A DNA stretch of 64,000 nucleotides from contig ML769408.1 of assembly GCA_009733575.1 (NCBI GenBank), positions 310,001 to 374,000 of the forward strand, given 5' to 3'. This DNA comes from Gymnopus androsaceus JB14 (taxonomy: Eukaryota > Basidiomycota > Agaricomycetes > Agaricales > Omphalotaceae). A program made the position numbers and the translations under genes. Each line of letters begins with the position of its first letter. Within the stretch, counting starts at the first letter, position 1. Shown here piece by piece: positions 45,186-55,984 of the stretch. A model generated the notes under the pieces. That model ran no database searches. It worked only from the letters and a program-made list of their open reading frames with translations, and was not told the origin of the DNA.

Positions 45186-46340
45186 GTTACGGCAAGGATA
45201 CCGGCAAGGATACCGGATACCGGACCGCCAGTGAAACCACCATAAACGCTTCGCCAACGTCACTTAGTTCACAAAAATTGGCCATTTCTGTTCAAATATA
45301 TCCCACCGGTAACTGAGAGTCTGAGCCTGAGATTGAGGATATTAGAAATAACTTAGTACTACTATTGATGCACTAGTAATGCAATCGGTACTAGAAGTGC
45401 AATCCGATGATAAATCTATTTCATCTGAGCGCAGTTTGAGCCCGTTCCTTTTCAGACTTTTAATATAAGCTTTTATACATGTATTCTAAAGGTCTGTATA
45501 TTCAGATTGGCGAGATAATAACAAGAAAATATTCAGCATCTTTTCGAAGTTCGAAAACCTTGCTGTTTTGAGCTTTTTCATGCTCGGTAGAGATGAACAA
45601 TTTTTTTGTACTTCTGAGGCTTAGACAGGACATTTATATAGACTAATTAGGACGTTCAAGCATTATCCAGCAGTTCCAATCAAGGTTGGACGCTCTCGAG
45701 CAAGAAAAAAGAGGTGGAAGTGCAACTTCGGGGATTGCCGACGTCTGCCAAAACGCGATTGCATTGCCCGCCAAATTTTGACCTCTTCTCGGCTCGGTGC
45801 TGGCTGAACTCAATGTTCGCCTAAAATCGTCAAATTCAGGATTTACAGACTTTAGGGTATATAGAGCTTAATCTCAAAAAATGAAGTCCATTGGTTGAGA
45901 TTTGCGAAAGGTTTATGGTACGGACATTTGTGATTGCACTTCTAGTACATCAATGGTATCAATGTACTAATAAGTAATACACCTGCAAATGTTGGTATCG
46001 AAAAACTTTTGTAAAACTGAACGGATCATCTTCAAATTTTACAGTAGATTAGAATAGACCTTATTTTCGACAGTTCTAAAATTTGATGATTTTGGAGAAA
46101 GTTTTGGTATCCGACAACAGGTTTAAAATTCGAGTGATTGTTGGGCAATGCACTCGAATTTTGGCAGGCTCCGGCAATTCCCACAAGTGCATTTTTGACA
46201 TTTTACTGGCTCTTGCCACCTTTCCAAATAGAACGAGTACAGTTAATATAGTAAGTAAGTAAGTAGTAATGCACTTGGTACGCTGTCAAGGCAAGGATAC
46301 GGCGGCCCGCTATCCGGTATCCTTCCCGGTATCCACCACA
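45186..46340. repeat. Region bounded and structured by inverted repeats
   Basis: GGATACCGGATACCGGACC near 45206-45230 is mirrored by GGCCCGCTATCCGGTATCC near 46300-46320. Further inside, TACTAGAAGTGCAATC near 45388 is mirrored by GATTGCACTTCTAGTA near 45932. The two nested inverted pairs share roughly one centre. No coding frame. It could be a non-autonomous transposon of about 1.15 kb. Confidence 0.5.
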
Positions 46341-46507
46341 GAAATGAGTAACGAGCCTAGAATCCTCCTGATTTCTGACTCTTTGTGTGATAGGCACTCA
46401 CATTGAATGCACTTTCCTATATGTACTTACTTGGATTGTGACAGATTGACAGCATGCGCATTTGAACAGGTGGTATGCGGGGTGACACCCGGTGACACCA
46501 CTCTGAA

Positions 46508-47620
46508 ATGACCGCTTCGCAAACTGCCGACTCGGATAACCTGGCTTTCACTCTTACCTTCATGGACAATGATCAGCTTATCCCTGAAATCGACATTCTC
46601 AGACAAGAATGTCTCCGGTAAGTCTTTTCTTTTTGATGATTGTGCTATTCAATAACCCTTTCTGAAGAGCACGAATACTCGTTACTGGCAAGGCAAGGAA
46701 TATTCTTTTCTTCCTAATCAATCTATCTGAATTGATCCGCAGTCTGGTATTGGAAAATGTACCCTGATCAATAGGGTCTTTGGACTTTCAGACCAAGCTG
46801 TCACGGTAGGCCTCATCTTTGGTTTTCTTTCTTCTACTTATATCGTTTTTGAAGGAAATTTCTCACTCGTCTCACGGTAGGCATGACATTAACAAAGAAC
46901 TTACCTGGGAATTTAACAAGCATATGGTGATCCATGACTCGGTGGGTTTTGAGCCTGGCGACGATGGGAAGAGGAAGAATATAGTGGAACAGTTTGTGGA
47001 AAATAGATTGCTAAGGGTAAAGCCTGCTGAAAGATTGCATGCCATTTGGTAAATGAATCATTTTTAACAACCAGCTACTGATCTTGAACTTCTGTTTTCT
47101 TAGGGTGTGTATAGAAATACCTTTCGCCCATGGGCGACTCCTGGATCATGATACTGTGCAGTTCTTCGAGTTCTTGGAGTCCATGTCAGGCCGTGGTTAG
47201 TGATTTCCTAATTATTTTCTGGCTATTATTCTGAAAATCTACATCCAGCCCCTGTCATTGTGGTCTTTACAAAGCTTGACCTATTAGAAGAATCAGTCGA
47301 AAGGGAGCTTGAGGTTGCAGAGCCAAACTTGGATGACGACACATTTAATAGGAGGACTAAAGAAGAGGTCAACCTTTTGCTTGAGGAACTTTGCTATGTT
47401 CCTTTCAAGGAAAAAATCAATCATGATTATCCCCTCATCGCAGTATCAAGCATGTTGTCTCCTTGCAAGTTTTTCTGCATATTTTTGACCTAATCGCATA
47501 GGCTTGGAGGACCACCATGCAGACCAAATTGGAGCGCTTGTGAAGTTGACATTGGAGAAGTTTCGCTATGCCTGTGCCACAAAAATTCAGCCGGAATTAT
47601 CAGGAAAATCTTTTTTGTGA
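46508..47620 (+). CDS. P-loop GTPase (G-domain protein of the fungal AIG1/YfjP-like kind)
   Basis: Seven exons (46508-46617, 46668-46692, 46743-46805, 46855-47048, 47104-47195, 47249-47464, 47502-47620), 272 residues, in frame throughout. G1 is GKSGIGKCTLINRVFG with Cys where Ser/Thr usually follows GK. Further marks: SHGRHDINKELTWEF (switch), VIHDSVGFEPGD (G3-like DSxGFE), HAIWVCIEIP and VIVVFTKLDLL (G4 TKxD). Introns 2 and 6 have GC donors (GCAAGG, GCAAGT). Membership in the large mushroom family of stand-alone G-domain proteins is clear; the role is unknown. A donor-like GTGAGC at the stop codon could instead splice to an extra exon at about 47677. Confidence 0.8.
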
Positions 47621-48347
47621 GCAGTTACCTTTTTCGATACAAATTACAATTGAAAAAGCACATGTTTTTCATAGGAAAAACAAATTGAGAATTTCACTTG
47701 AGAATCTTCCCAAATGTCATTTTCTCTTTTGCCAGTAATCTATTATTTTTCATCCATGATTCATTTTGTATTTTGCTTGCTCGGAATACTTAATGCCCAG
47801 GTAATGGGCCGGAATGGACATGTGAATCTTAGTGATGTGCGGGCCAGGGCTCAGAGTCTTTGAGCCCTCTGAACCCGGCCCTAGTGAGCCCCAGCCCAGC
47901 CCAACCTTAGCAAAGCTCAGGAAGGGCTCAAGGCCGGGCTGCGAAGTTTCCGAACCTTGAGCCCGGGGCAGGCAAGGTAGCTTGTGTTCAAGCTTGATAA
48001 TCAAGTGTAGGCGCTAATATTCCCCTATAGCCTTTTTCGTTCTTGTCCAAATCTTCCATCTTCTTTCCAACAACAACGTATTGCATTGGCTATTTTTTCC
48101 TTTCCCTCTATTTCTTCTTGAAACTTATCCAAATCGGCCTGGTTGACATCACAATCAATATCTCACAGTTTTCATTTCAGTTGGCTGCGATTTTGCTCTT
48201 CCGACCCGCTTTCAACCTTTAAGCCTGTATGAACCAGTCAAATTTGGCTCTATAACTGCTGAAGGACGCTCGACGTGCAATCTAACAATTTTGAAACAGT
48301 GTTTTGAAGGAAGAAACTCAGTTGCGCACGCAGTATCAAAAGGTGCT
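47621..48347. other. Intergenic with a GC-rich patch
   Basis: AT-rich except for about 47775-47970, where GGGCC/GGCTC/AGCCC words repeat in both orientations (GTGATGTGCGGGCCAGGGCT). That patch resembles termini of hAT-type elements seen in many eukaryotes. No gene. Confidence 0.4.
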
Positions 48348-49121
48348 GATCCTTCCCTTGCATACCTGGACCCCTCTCTTGCCGGGCCAGTGCCAGGCTC
48401 GAGTTCGGGCGCATACGGTGCTGCGGCGAAATTCAATGCTCGCACAGGCCAGTTTACACGTGTCGACGTCCGAGACCCATCTCATTTATCAGAATACGAG
48501 AGGGCGAAGAGGATGAGCGAGTTTTACTTTGATGTGAATGCTTGGGAACAGCAGAGGATCCAGGACCAGGAAGATGCAGCGGCACTGGAAGAAAATGAAA
48601 AGAAGAGGAAGCGGGCCAGTAAGAAGGACCTGGTACGTCCCATTGCTCAACTAATCGACTATTGATTGATGTCTTTTATAGGAAAGGTTCAAGGAGCAGA
48701 AGAAACAGAAGAAGATTGCAAAGACTGCTTGGTTGAGGACCTAGTGTGTACGAAACTTGTATTTCGGTTTAGTCTTGGAATTCTATCGACACGCTGTACG
48801 CAGCACTCTCATCCTTCCCGCATGAGCGTATATTGCCCAATGATGCTTTGTTCCAGCCGATACCTTTTTGCGCAGGGTTTCCAAACCGATAGTCTGGTAG
48901 TGTATGGTGCGTCTTGCTTGAAAGCAAGCGTGATCCACCTCAATATAAAACCTCGTTATTGCAGCGCCAGATTTTCGTATTATCTTTCGTGGCCTTATCG
49001 GGCAGAGCGTCATATGTACGTTTGGCCTTCAACACCTTCAACAGCGTTTCCATACCAACTTGCAATATTTTCGCTCCGATTCGTCATATTTTTTTTTTGA
49101 ATTGTCAAAGTATGTGTTTAT
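48348..49121 (+). pseudogene. Dispersed duplication, copy B (WW-gene 3' half)
   Basis: Near-identical to 26371-27136. It encodes DPSLAYLDPSLAGPVPGSSS through the lysine-rich tail with the intact last intron, but lacks the start codon region and the WW domain. The upstream sequence (from 48291) is unrelated, so any product would lack the only recognised domain. The copy keeps even the non-coding 3' flank, so it arose from DNA and not from an mRNA. Confidence 0.85.
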
Positions 49122-49512
49122 CAGAAGCCGATAAAATTTTTGCTGATGACGTCTTTACAAAGAGTAGCAGCTTTAACCTACCAGTTCGTACCTCCTGGAA
49201 TGAGAGACCGGTCCTCCTTCCAAGGTCAAAGCGAGTTCTCTGAATCGGACTACTGTCTTTAATTTGACGATTGCATCACTGTCTATTGTTGGTAAGATTG
49301 AGCATGTACTAAACCACTTGCTCCTCCAAGCGCCTACAACTCCACGTTTGATGCCCACTTCGGTACTTATTGAGAAAACTATACATTCTCCCATGAGTCC
49401 CAACACCAAAGCAGCATGGGACTCCATGCAGGTCCTTCTCACAAAGTCATCTTGTTCTCAACTCCCATGTTGAAGCTTTCTCCTGACAAATTATCCACGA
49501 TACGAAATTTTA
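49122..49512. other. Intergenic
   Basis: 391 bp; no gene seen. Probably upstream region of the mucin-like gene. Confidence 0.35.
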
Positions 49513-52500
49513 TGAGCAGGCAAGTAATTCTCGTGTTTGTGCTCTTCGTTACCTGACTTGGTCCCAATTTAGCTCATCATCTTTTGCAACTTATTCATCT
49601 TGGTCTACGCCCAGACATCGTCAGTCATAGTGCTAGCCCTAGTAATATCTCAACCACTAATTCGTCCCTCTCGACTTCATTAGTTAGCGGCAGTGTACCC
49701 AGTTCGTTCTCGGGAGGGACCACCACTGTACCTGTCTCAACGCTTAGCAGTAACCCCAGTGCTAGTTCCACCGAAAGCACTTCCATCCGGGACCGCCAGT
49801 TCATCTTCATTGGTCAATAGTAGCTCAGCACAAAGCACCAGTTTCATCCGACCAGCAGTTCGGAGCAGCCGACTTCCAGTGTAATCTCCACGCCAGCGCA
49901 ATCTTCCGGAACTGCGACTCTTACGTTGAGCACTAGTTCGGAGCCACCCTCCAGTTCATCTTCAGTAGTGTCGACAACGACAACTTCTTCTCTAACCCCG
50001 CGACGACTGCTTCTTCAACAGATACCATATCTGCTGTTTCGACTTCTTCTGAGCAGTCGAGTTCTACAACTAGCTCGTCTGTGGGCAGTATCACCTCTCC
50101 AGTGGATTCAACAACAGCCGCATCGACATCTGTAGCAGAAAGCTCGATCTACAGCTACTATGAGCTCAACTGAATCGACATCTACGTCTGATTCTATCAC
50201 TACAGTGATCTATCAGTACTAGTATTTATCGACGTCGGAAGGGACTACAACATCCACAATTTCCTCTACGACAATATTAGACACAGTCACGTCTGTATCT
50301 ACTTCCTCAGAAGTGTCTCCTTCGACATCGACGGAGTCCCCCACATTAACGTCAACACCCACTTCCTCCGATACTTCTACTTCCTCAGAAGTGCCCACTT
50401 CGACATCATCGACGGAGTCCCCCACGTTGACCACGACGCCCACCTCCACTTTCTCCGATACTTCTACTTTTTCAGAAGTGCCATCTTCGACATCATCGAC
50501 CGAGTCCCCCACGTTGAGCTCGACACCTACTCCCTCCGATACTGTTACAAGCCCTTCCGACTCAAGTACATCTACTATTACACCTCCACCAGACTCGACG
50601 ACGACAGCTGCTACTTCCACGCCTTCGGATTCTAGTGTGATAACCGTTCCTGTTTCATCCACCGATTCGATTTCCGAGACTTCAGCTTCAGCTGTAACAA
50701 CCGCCTCGGATTCTGTAACGACCGCACTCACATCCGACACACCGACGGCGGGGTCAACCTCTTCAGAAGTGGAAACGACCGCTTCAGCGACAATCATCAC
50801 GACCGATGCCGAGTCTACGTCAACAAGTGACTTGACTTCTTCGGAAGTGCTCACAGCTACTACTAGTGAAAGCAACTCTACATTGATTTCATCTACGGGG
50901 ACGCAACCTACCACAGTATCTTTGACGACCGATGCCGGGTCTACATCTACAAGTGACTTGACTTCTTCGGAGTTGCTTACAGCTACTACTAGCGAAAGCA
51001 TTTCTACATTGATTTCATCTACGGGGACACAACCTACCACAGTATCTTTGACTGCCACACAAACGTCGTTGTCGACAGATACTATTTCTCTGCTGTAAGC
51101 TCTACGTTCGTTTTGGGAATAAACCCGTCTAATTCTATATTCATAGCAGTACTACTATCAGTTCTGTGACAGTCAGTTCTCCGTTAACTTCCATCTCTGC
51201 TCTTTCGGTAGCCACCTCCTCTGTGCAGACCTCCGCTGCTTCCCAGATTGCTTCAACGTCGTTGGTTGTTGAAGCCGTGATGACTGGAACTACACTGACG
51301 GACGCAACTTCAGGAGCGGAAACTTTCACATCTCTGACAACAGAGTTTAAGACCTCCACTCTCCCTGATGGTGAAACGACTACCATTCCGATATCTACCG
51401 GTACTATCATCACTACTGTATTGCCCACAGGGAATATTGAACCGGAACCGTAAGTGTTGAATGTTATGTTTCTGTTGAATAATGAACTTACTTTTACTTT
51501 GATAGATTTATAAGAAACAAAAGCGCCATCGTCGGTGTCACTATCGCGGGTGTTCTCCTCATCGTCGCCATTATCGGAGTGCTCATTTTTGCGATGCGTA
51601 AACGTAGGCGGAGAATGCGCTGGCGATCTATATCACCAGAAAGTCCTTTCACGGAACGTTCAGGACGAGTGTTGATTCGAGGGCATTCGCAGACCGCGAC
51701 ATCACGTCCACTTGCAAGAAAGGAATGGCAGCCACCTCTAGTTGAAGAAGTGGCGGAAGCGGGATGGAGAGGAAAATGACCAGCTTTACTCTGGACAATA
51801 TGAGGGTCCCGTGGTGCTGAAATATGGTGCAAAAAGAGGACTACGGTAGTATCATAGGCTGCTGTCCATGGATACGGAGCAGTGGCCAACGATGAAGGTT
51901 CGAGGCCCTCCCCTAGGGCATCCAGCGACGAAACTACTGAAGCTATAACTTCTGGTAATCTAATATCCTTCGAGGATAATCGATGCGACGAACAGTCCGC
52001 CTGAAGGAGAACGTGACCAGATAAATTCCGGATGGGTGCAGGCGGACATTCCAACTCCAGACCCTTCTGCAGATCCCGAGCCAGAATCGCTATTTGGTTC
52101 TGCAATGCGCTCGGATACACCAAAATGCAAGATATACGCCTGTCGCATCTTCCTCGCAGCTCTCTACGTCTCCTCTCACCAAATCCTTTCAGTACTGGCA
52201 ATGATTCTGGAGCGCCTAACAGATTGCGCGGCGGGAATAGCTCCACTCCCGGGTTTTCTTCAGGACCAGACATAACGACCACCTCGTTGATTTCTCCCTT
52301 CAACCCACACGCTGACATTGATTCCTCTTCAGCTCCATCATCCCTTCTCAACCCTCCCATGCGGCCGAAATTTACTGGAACTTTGACCGACCTTGCATTT
52401 TTGTCTGAACCCCCGATGCTTTCGCCGATACCGCCTATCGCGTCTCCTGCAGACTCGATAGACTCATATCATCCGGATGGATTACTTGATCCTGCTCTTT

Positions 52501-52776
52501 TGGAAGAGGCAGGGCCAAAAAGAGTATCGACAGAAAGCTTGGTTGACCATGTCGACTATTCCAGACCTATTAGCACCGTAAGAATGGCTTCATCTAATTA
52601 TCCAATTTTCCTTGCTTATTCATCTCTTACAGATTTTGTTCAACCGACCCGAAACGGTAAACTCGCAAACCGAGGGCATCTATGAGGATGAAGAAGAGGA
52701 GGGTTGCCGACCTCTCCCTCTCTGTGGTCCTATCACCACAAACTGCTTGGACATGACTCGTAAGCAAAAGGACTAA
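49513..52776 (+). CDS. Mucin-like Ser/Thr-rich single-pass membrane protein
   Basis: A long extracellular-type domain (about 49.6-51.4 kb) is over half Ser and Thr, with repeated words such as STESPTLTSTP and TSTSDLTSSE, suited to heavy O-mannosylation. An exon starting at 51507 encodes a membrane helix (AIVGVTIAGVLLIVAIIGVL) and a stop-transfer RKRRRRMRWR. A cytosolic tail follows in pieces up to 52776 (PDGLLDPALLEEAGPKR, ILFNRPETVNS). The layout is like fungal wall-stress sensors. The N-terminal part changes frame several times (49.7-50.2 kb), and so does the tail (about 51.76 kb), so the exon list is not fixed and the start is uncertain; LIIFCNLFILVYA near 49573 could be the signal peptide. 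Confidence 0.6.
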
Positions 52777-53098
52777 CATTCTATTGATAATTCGGACTAT
52801 CCACTGTCAATGATTTAACCTATATTCACTTACTGTGGAGATCTCTTTACGATCGCATCACACTCTCTTGTACATAGCTATTCATTACTCATACCTAGAC
52901 ATTGGTCCTTATATCCTTTGCATCGAACTTCTCAACATTTGCTTTGCTTGCTTGTATACATACATTTAGTTATTCCGCTCAAGAACTACAAAACGGATGA
53001 TTGCTTTGCCATTTTTTTACGAACTCAAGTAGATACTAATACTTGATAATGCCTTTACACTTTATGTTCTGATCCACACTTTGTGAGTCGGCTCCGAG

Positions 53099-53121
53099 TT
53101 TTTTTTTTTTTTTTTTTTTTT
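53099..53121 (+). repeat. Poly-T run
   Basis: About 23 T; the homologous position in the duplicate (57112-57121) has only 10. Confidence 0.9.
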
Positions 53122-53155
53122 GGATGACCACTTGCTTCTCTCTATCTATAGAAGC

Positions 53156-53473
53156 TTAGAAACGGTCACGAGTACTACTGTATGTATCTATACTTACCGA
53201 GAATATAGATAGTCCCAACCGCCGAACACAAATGCTACCTGGCGGAGGAGAGGATCGAACCTCGGAGATAGCGGTACCGGTTATGCTGGGCACTTGTTGG
53301 CGTTGGTTCTTCCTAGCTGCTCTCATGTCTCTGGCAAAGGCTACAATGAAAATTAGTAGCTCGTTTCCATGTGCGTTGTATATGCCAGGAACCCTTGTTC
53401 CGTTTTGGAATGACATAGAAAGACCGTCCTTTCCTTCATAAGTTGCGAGGTAAGCTGTGTTTCCGAGTCTCAT
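53156..53473 (-). CDS. Unrecognised minus-strand frame, also present in the duplicate
   Basis: About 105 codons with protein-like composition (TYEGKDGLSMSFQNGTRVPG, then IYNAHGNE, then FIVAFARDMRAARK). The matching stretch at about 57450-57280 keeps much of it but with frame-breaking differences. I do not know a family. It may be the tail of an undefined gene, or chance. Confidence 0.25.
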   Translation of the reverse strand: MRLGNTAYLATYEGKDGLSMSFQNGTRVPGIYNAHGNELLIFIVAFARDMRAARKNQRQQVPSITGTAISEVRSSPPPGSICVRRLGLSIFSVSIDTYSSTRDRF

Positions 53474-53716
53474 GATGCTCGTAGCTGCTATAGTTTCTTA
53501 TCGCTACTGGATTGACCCAATGTTGATGGCGATCATGTACTGCCCTTTCTCTACAATTAATCATATACGGTACAGTGCGTACGAAACATCATCTGACCTC
53601 CCTCGCCGCTCCCTCTCTGTTACTGTGACCTCCATCCTGTTCGCCGCTCTCCTTCCTCCACCCCAATTCTCTGCATCATTAATTATCACATACAGCATAC
53701 AGTCCGCACCAATTAC

Positions 53717-54548
53717 CTATTGTTGAAATGGAACAAGAACAAAATCGAGCGAATTCCCGCTTCCTTCACCCCACGCATAATCGTCCCAGCATTTCAGGTG
53801 CATATGCCCATCCCCAGTGAGTATCACGTCAAAATCACGACTCCCGCCCACAGGCACCTTCTTCCTGCCTCCTTCGATGTTTCCAGAGACGACAAGTCCC
53901 CACTTGTCGTCGTCCTCGAGCTGCACGGTGGCCACCCGGCCGTACACGCTCGTGATGTTGATCTCGGTGCACCCCTCCCAGGCGTACAGCCATCGACTGA
54001 AATCAATGTAGGCTGCGTCGCCCGGGCAGCAGAATGCCATCTTTTGGTCATGGTGGTTGCGAACAACGATGTTGACGTCTTTGTCTGGGGTCGTATAGAT
54101 TTTACGAAGGATTGAGGACCATTTTTTCTGATTCATGCGGTAAGTACGAGTGAGTACAAGATCACAAAAACACTTACTTTGTGCGTCGCAAGAAAATAGG
54201 AGTTGGTTTACTTTGAAGAATCGAAATGCATCAGTGGTTTTAAAGTACTTGTCCATCACGCAGCGATAGCTTCGGATACAAGGAGAGCCGAAGGACATCC
54301 AGTATGTTCGGAATGACGACGATGGCACGCATGGAAGAGCAAGTCAGCGGAAATGGAAGGTCTATCTTGGAGCCACAGTCGGCGAGGAATAATAACCGGC
54401 TTTTATTCGACGAATTGTCAATTGCACCTATCCACGACTCCCCGTGGGCCGTGACGGAAGCCAGACTGCACTCACAGAGAACCATCAAGCTGTTGGCACC
54501 AAAGAATCGGAATACACACCAGTGAAGTCTGAAATGGATTGAAAACAC
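53717..54548 (-). CDS. Hypothetical protein
   Basis: Not recognised. The last exon (54124-53717) is well formed: after an intron at 54174-54125 it reads KKWSSILRKIYTTPDKDVNI, then MAFCCPGDAAYIDFSRWLYA and GSRDFDVILTGDGHMHLKC, a compact mixed alpha/beta domain of about 135 residues with several Trp and Cys. Upstream frames (from about 54513, VLCECSLASVTAHGESWIG) fit a front exon but need one frame change near 54290. No signal peptide is certain. It is divergent from the gene at 54865, sharing about 300 bp of promoter. Confidence 0.5.
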
Positions 54549-54864
54549 CCTAACTGAATCAAAACTGAATCCGAAAAATTTCGAGCCTCTGCGAGTTCGT
54601 CGGATCTTCGAGTGCTTCCATTCATCTATCTATCATCATAAGACACGCATTTTTTCTTTCTTTTCGACATCGTGCTCGTCAAAGATAGTAGCATTCACTC
54701 CGATGCAGGCGAGCTGTTCAATCCAGGTGTCAAGTGAACGTACAGTCGGCACCCAATTGGCACCACAGGATACATTTCAGCTTTCTCTGAAATCGGATAA
54801 AAGTTGAATCCTCCAAAACGAATCAGAAAAACCTTCGAGAGTCATCTCCGCAGATACCTCAAAC

Positions 54865-55501
54865 ATGTCTGTGAGTATCTTCGACTTTGCAATTCCATGT
54901 CAAGCCGCTGAACACATTATAGGGAGGTTCAGACGTCAACGTCAGAACTACCGACGAGGCTATTACAAAGATACAGCCTGCAGTCGATTCTTGCATTGAC
55001 TGCATGCGTCAGGAGTTTGGGACCCAAGGTGTCAGCGAGGACATGATCAAATATTGTCGAAAATATGCCGACCCAATAATCGCAGACTTTGCCAACCAGA
55101 ACAGAAAGGGAGAGACCCAGGGAACTGTGCTTGTGGAGAAGTGGGTTCTGGAGCACGGCACGTCAGTGTGGACAAAGGAGTGCCAAGCTGCCATCGAGAT
55201 TGACGCAGACAAGGCAAACCCGAGCTTGGGCCAGACAGGACATGTGGGTTGTGAGGTTTACTTTGCCAATAAGGAGAGATGCATTGGGAAGACGAAGAAG
55301 GACTGGAAGGCTGGGAGGAGGATCTTCAAGATGCACGCATATCTGCCAGAGGACCCACCACATCACCGACACGAGGATGGAGGGGCGGGAGAGGATCCTG
55401 ATATAGAGCCGCCTCGTGTGACCCCAGAAGAAAGTATTCCAGGACGAGATTTGCATGTCATGTATAGATGCTCAGTTAGGAGGCAAGGCTTCTCAGAATA
55501 G
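54865..55501 (+). CDS. Hypothetical protein, about 194 residues
   Basis: A two-codon first exon (54865-54870) is joined by a clean GT-AG intron to 54923-55501; intact. The protein is soluble, starts MSGGSDVNVRTTDEAITKIQ, has a Cys pair (DSCIDCM), a central helical part, then charged stretches and a proline/acid-rich region (PEDPPHHRHEDGGAGEDP). I recognise no family. The clean splice and unbroken frame support a real gene. The extremely short first exon is unusual but common enough in basidiomycetes. Confidence 0.55.
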
Positions 55502-55984
55502 TCGAGTGTATCCCTACGGATACCGTTCAACCGTAATGGTAGGCAGTGGAGTGGTAGTTTGCTGTACTTTACCTATGTTTTGATCGCTGTCCAGGTTATC
55601 GGATTGAAGACCTGCTAGTGACTATTTCGTCGGGCAATGAAGGGCGTAGGTGAAAGTTGAAAACAGCCAGTGTCGTTGAAACGACGAAGCCATACTCATA
55701 CCATTAGCAGTCGTAATTTCTGACCGTTGGAGCGGGTTGTGCTTCGTCGAGAACGAATTATGATGAAGATCGCACCTAGCAGCTCGATATGCAGCCTCCA
55801 AGCTGCGCAGAATTTCAGGACTTTAGAATTTGAACTACTTGTCCAAAGTTCTCGATAAAATCTCAAGGCCATCCAATTTCGGTCCTTTGCCTTTCTTTTC
55901 CCGTATTCGGCTAGATAACGGCGTTGTAGGTACTGTAGTCAACGAATCTCGAGGAACAACGGCGAGATCATAGATGGCGAAGAG
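55502..55984. other. Intergenic
   Basis: 483 bp, no gene recognised. Confidence 0.35.

Larger units (their letters stand above)
42120..46507. other. Gene-free, repeat-rich intergenic region
   Basis: Over 4 kb without a convincing gene. AT-rich to about 43 kb; then DNA with recurring CCTTGG/CCTCG words (43.1-43.9 kb) whose frames I could not identify; an LTR-like stretch near 44 kb; a short AGTCAA repeat near 44.8 kb; and a block between inverted sequences at 45.2-46.3 kb. Probably transposon remains. Confidence 0.5.

Noticed and set aside
50219..51058. Minus-strand 279-codon frame rich in Val and Glu
   Set aside because: Exact shadow of the Ser/Thr repeat domain: TCN and ACN codons read backwards give Val/Glu-rich frames.
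51494..52360. Long minus-strand open frame (288 codons) opposite the mucin-gene tail
   Set aside because: It is antisense to a region where plus-strand frames show a membrane helix, stop-transfer and a tail kept in a duplicate; the minus frame has no recognisable domain or splice logic.
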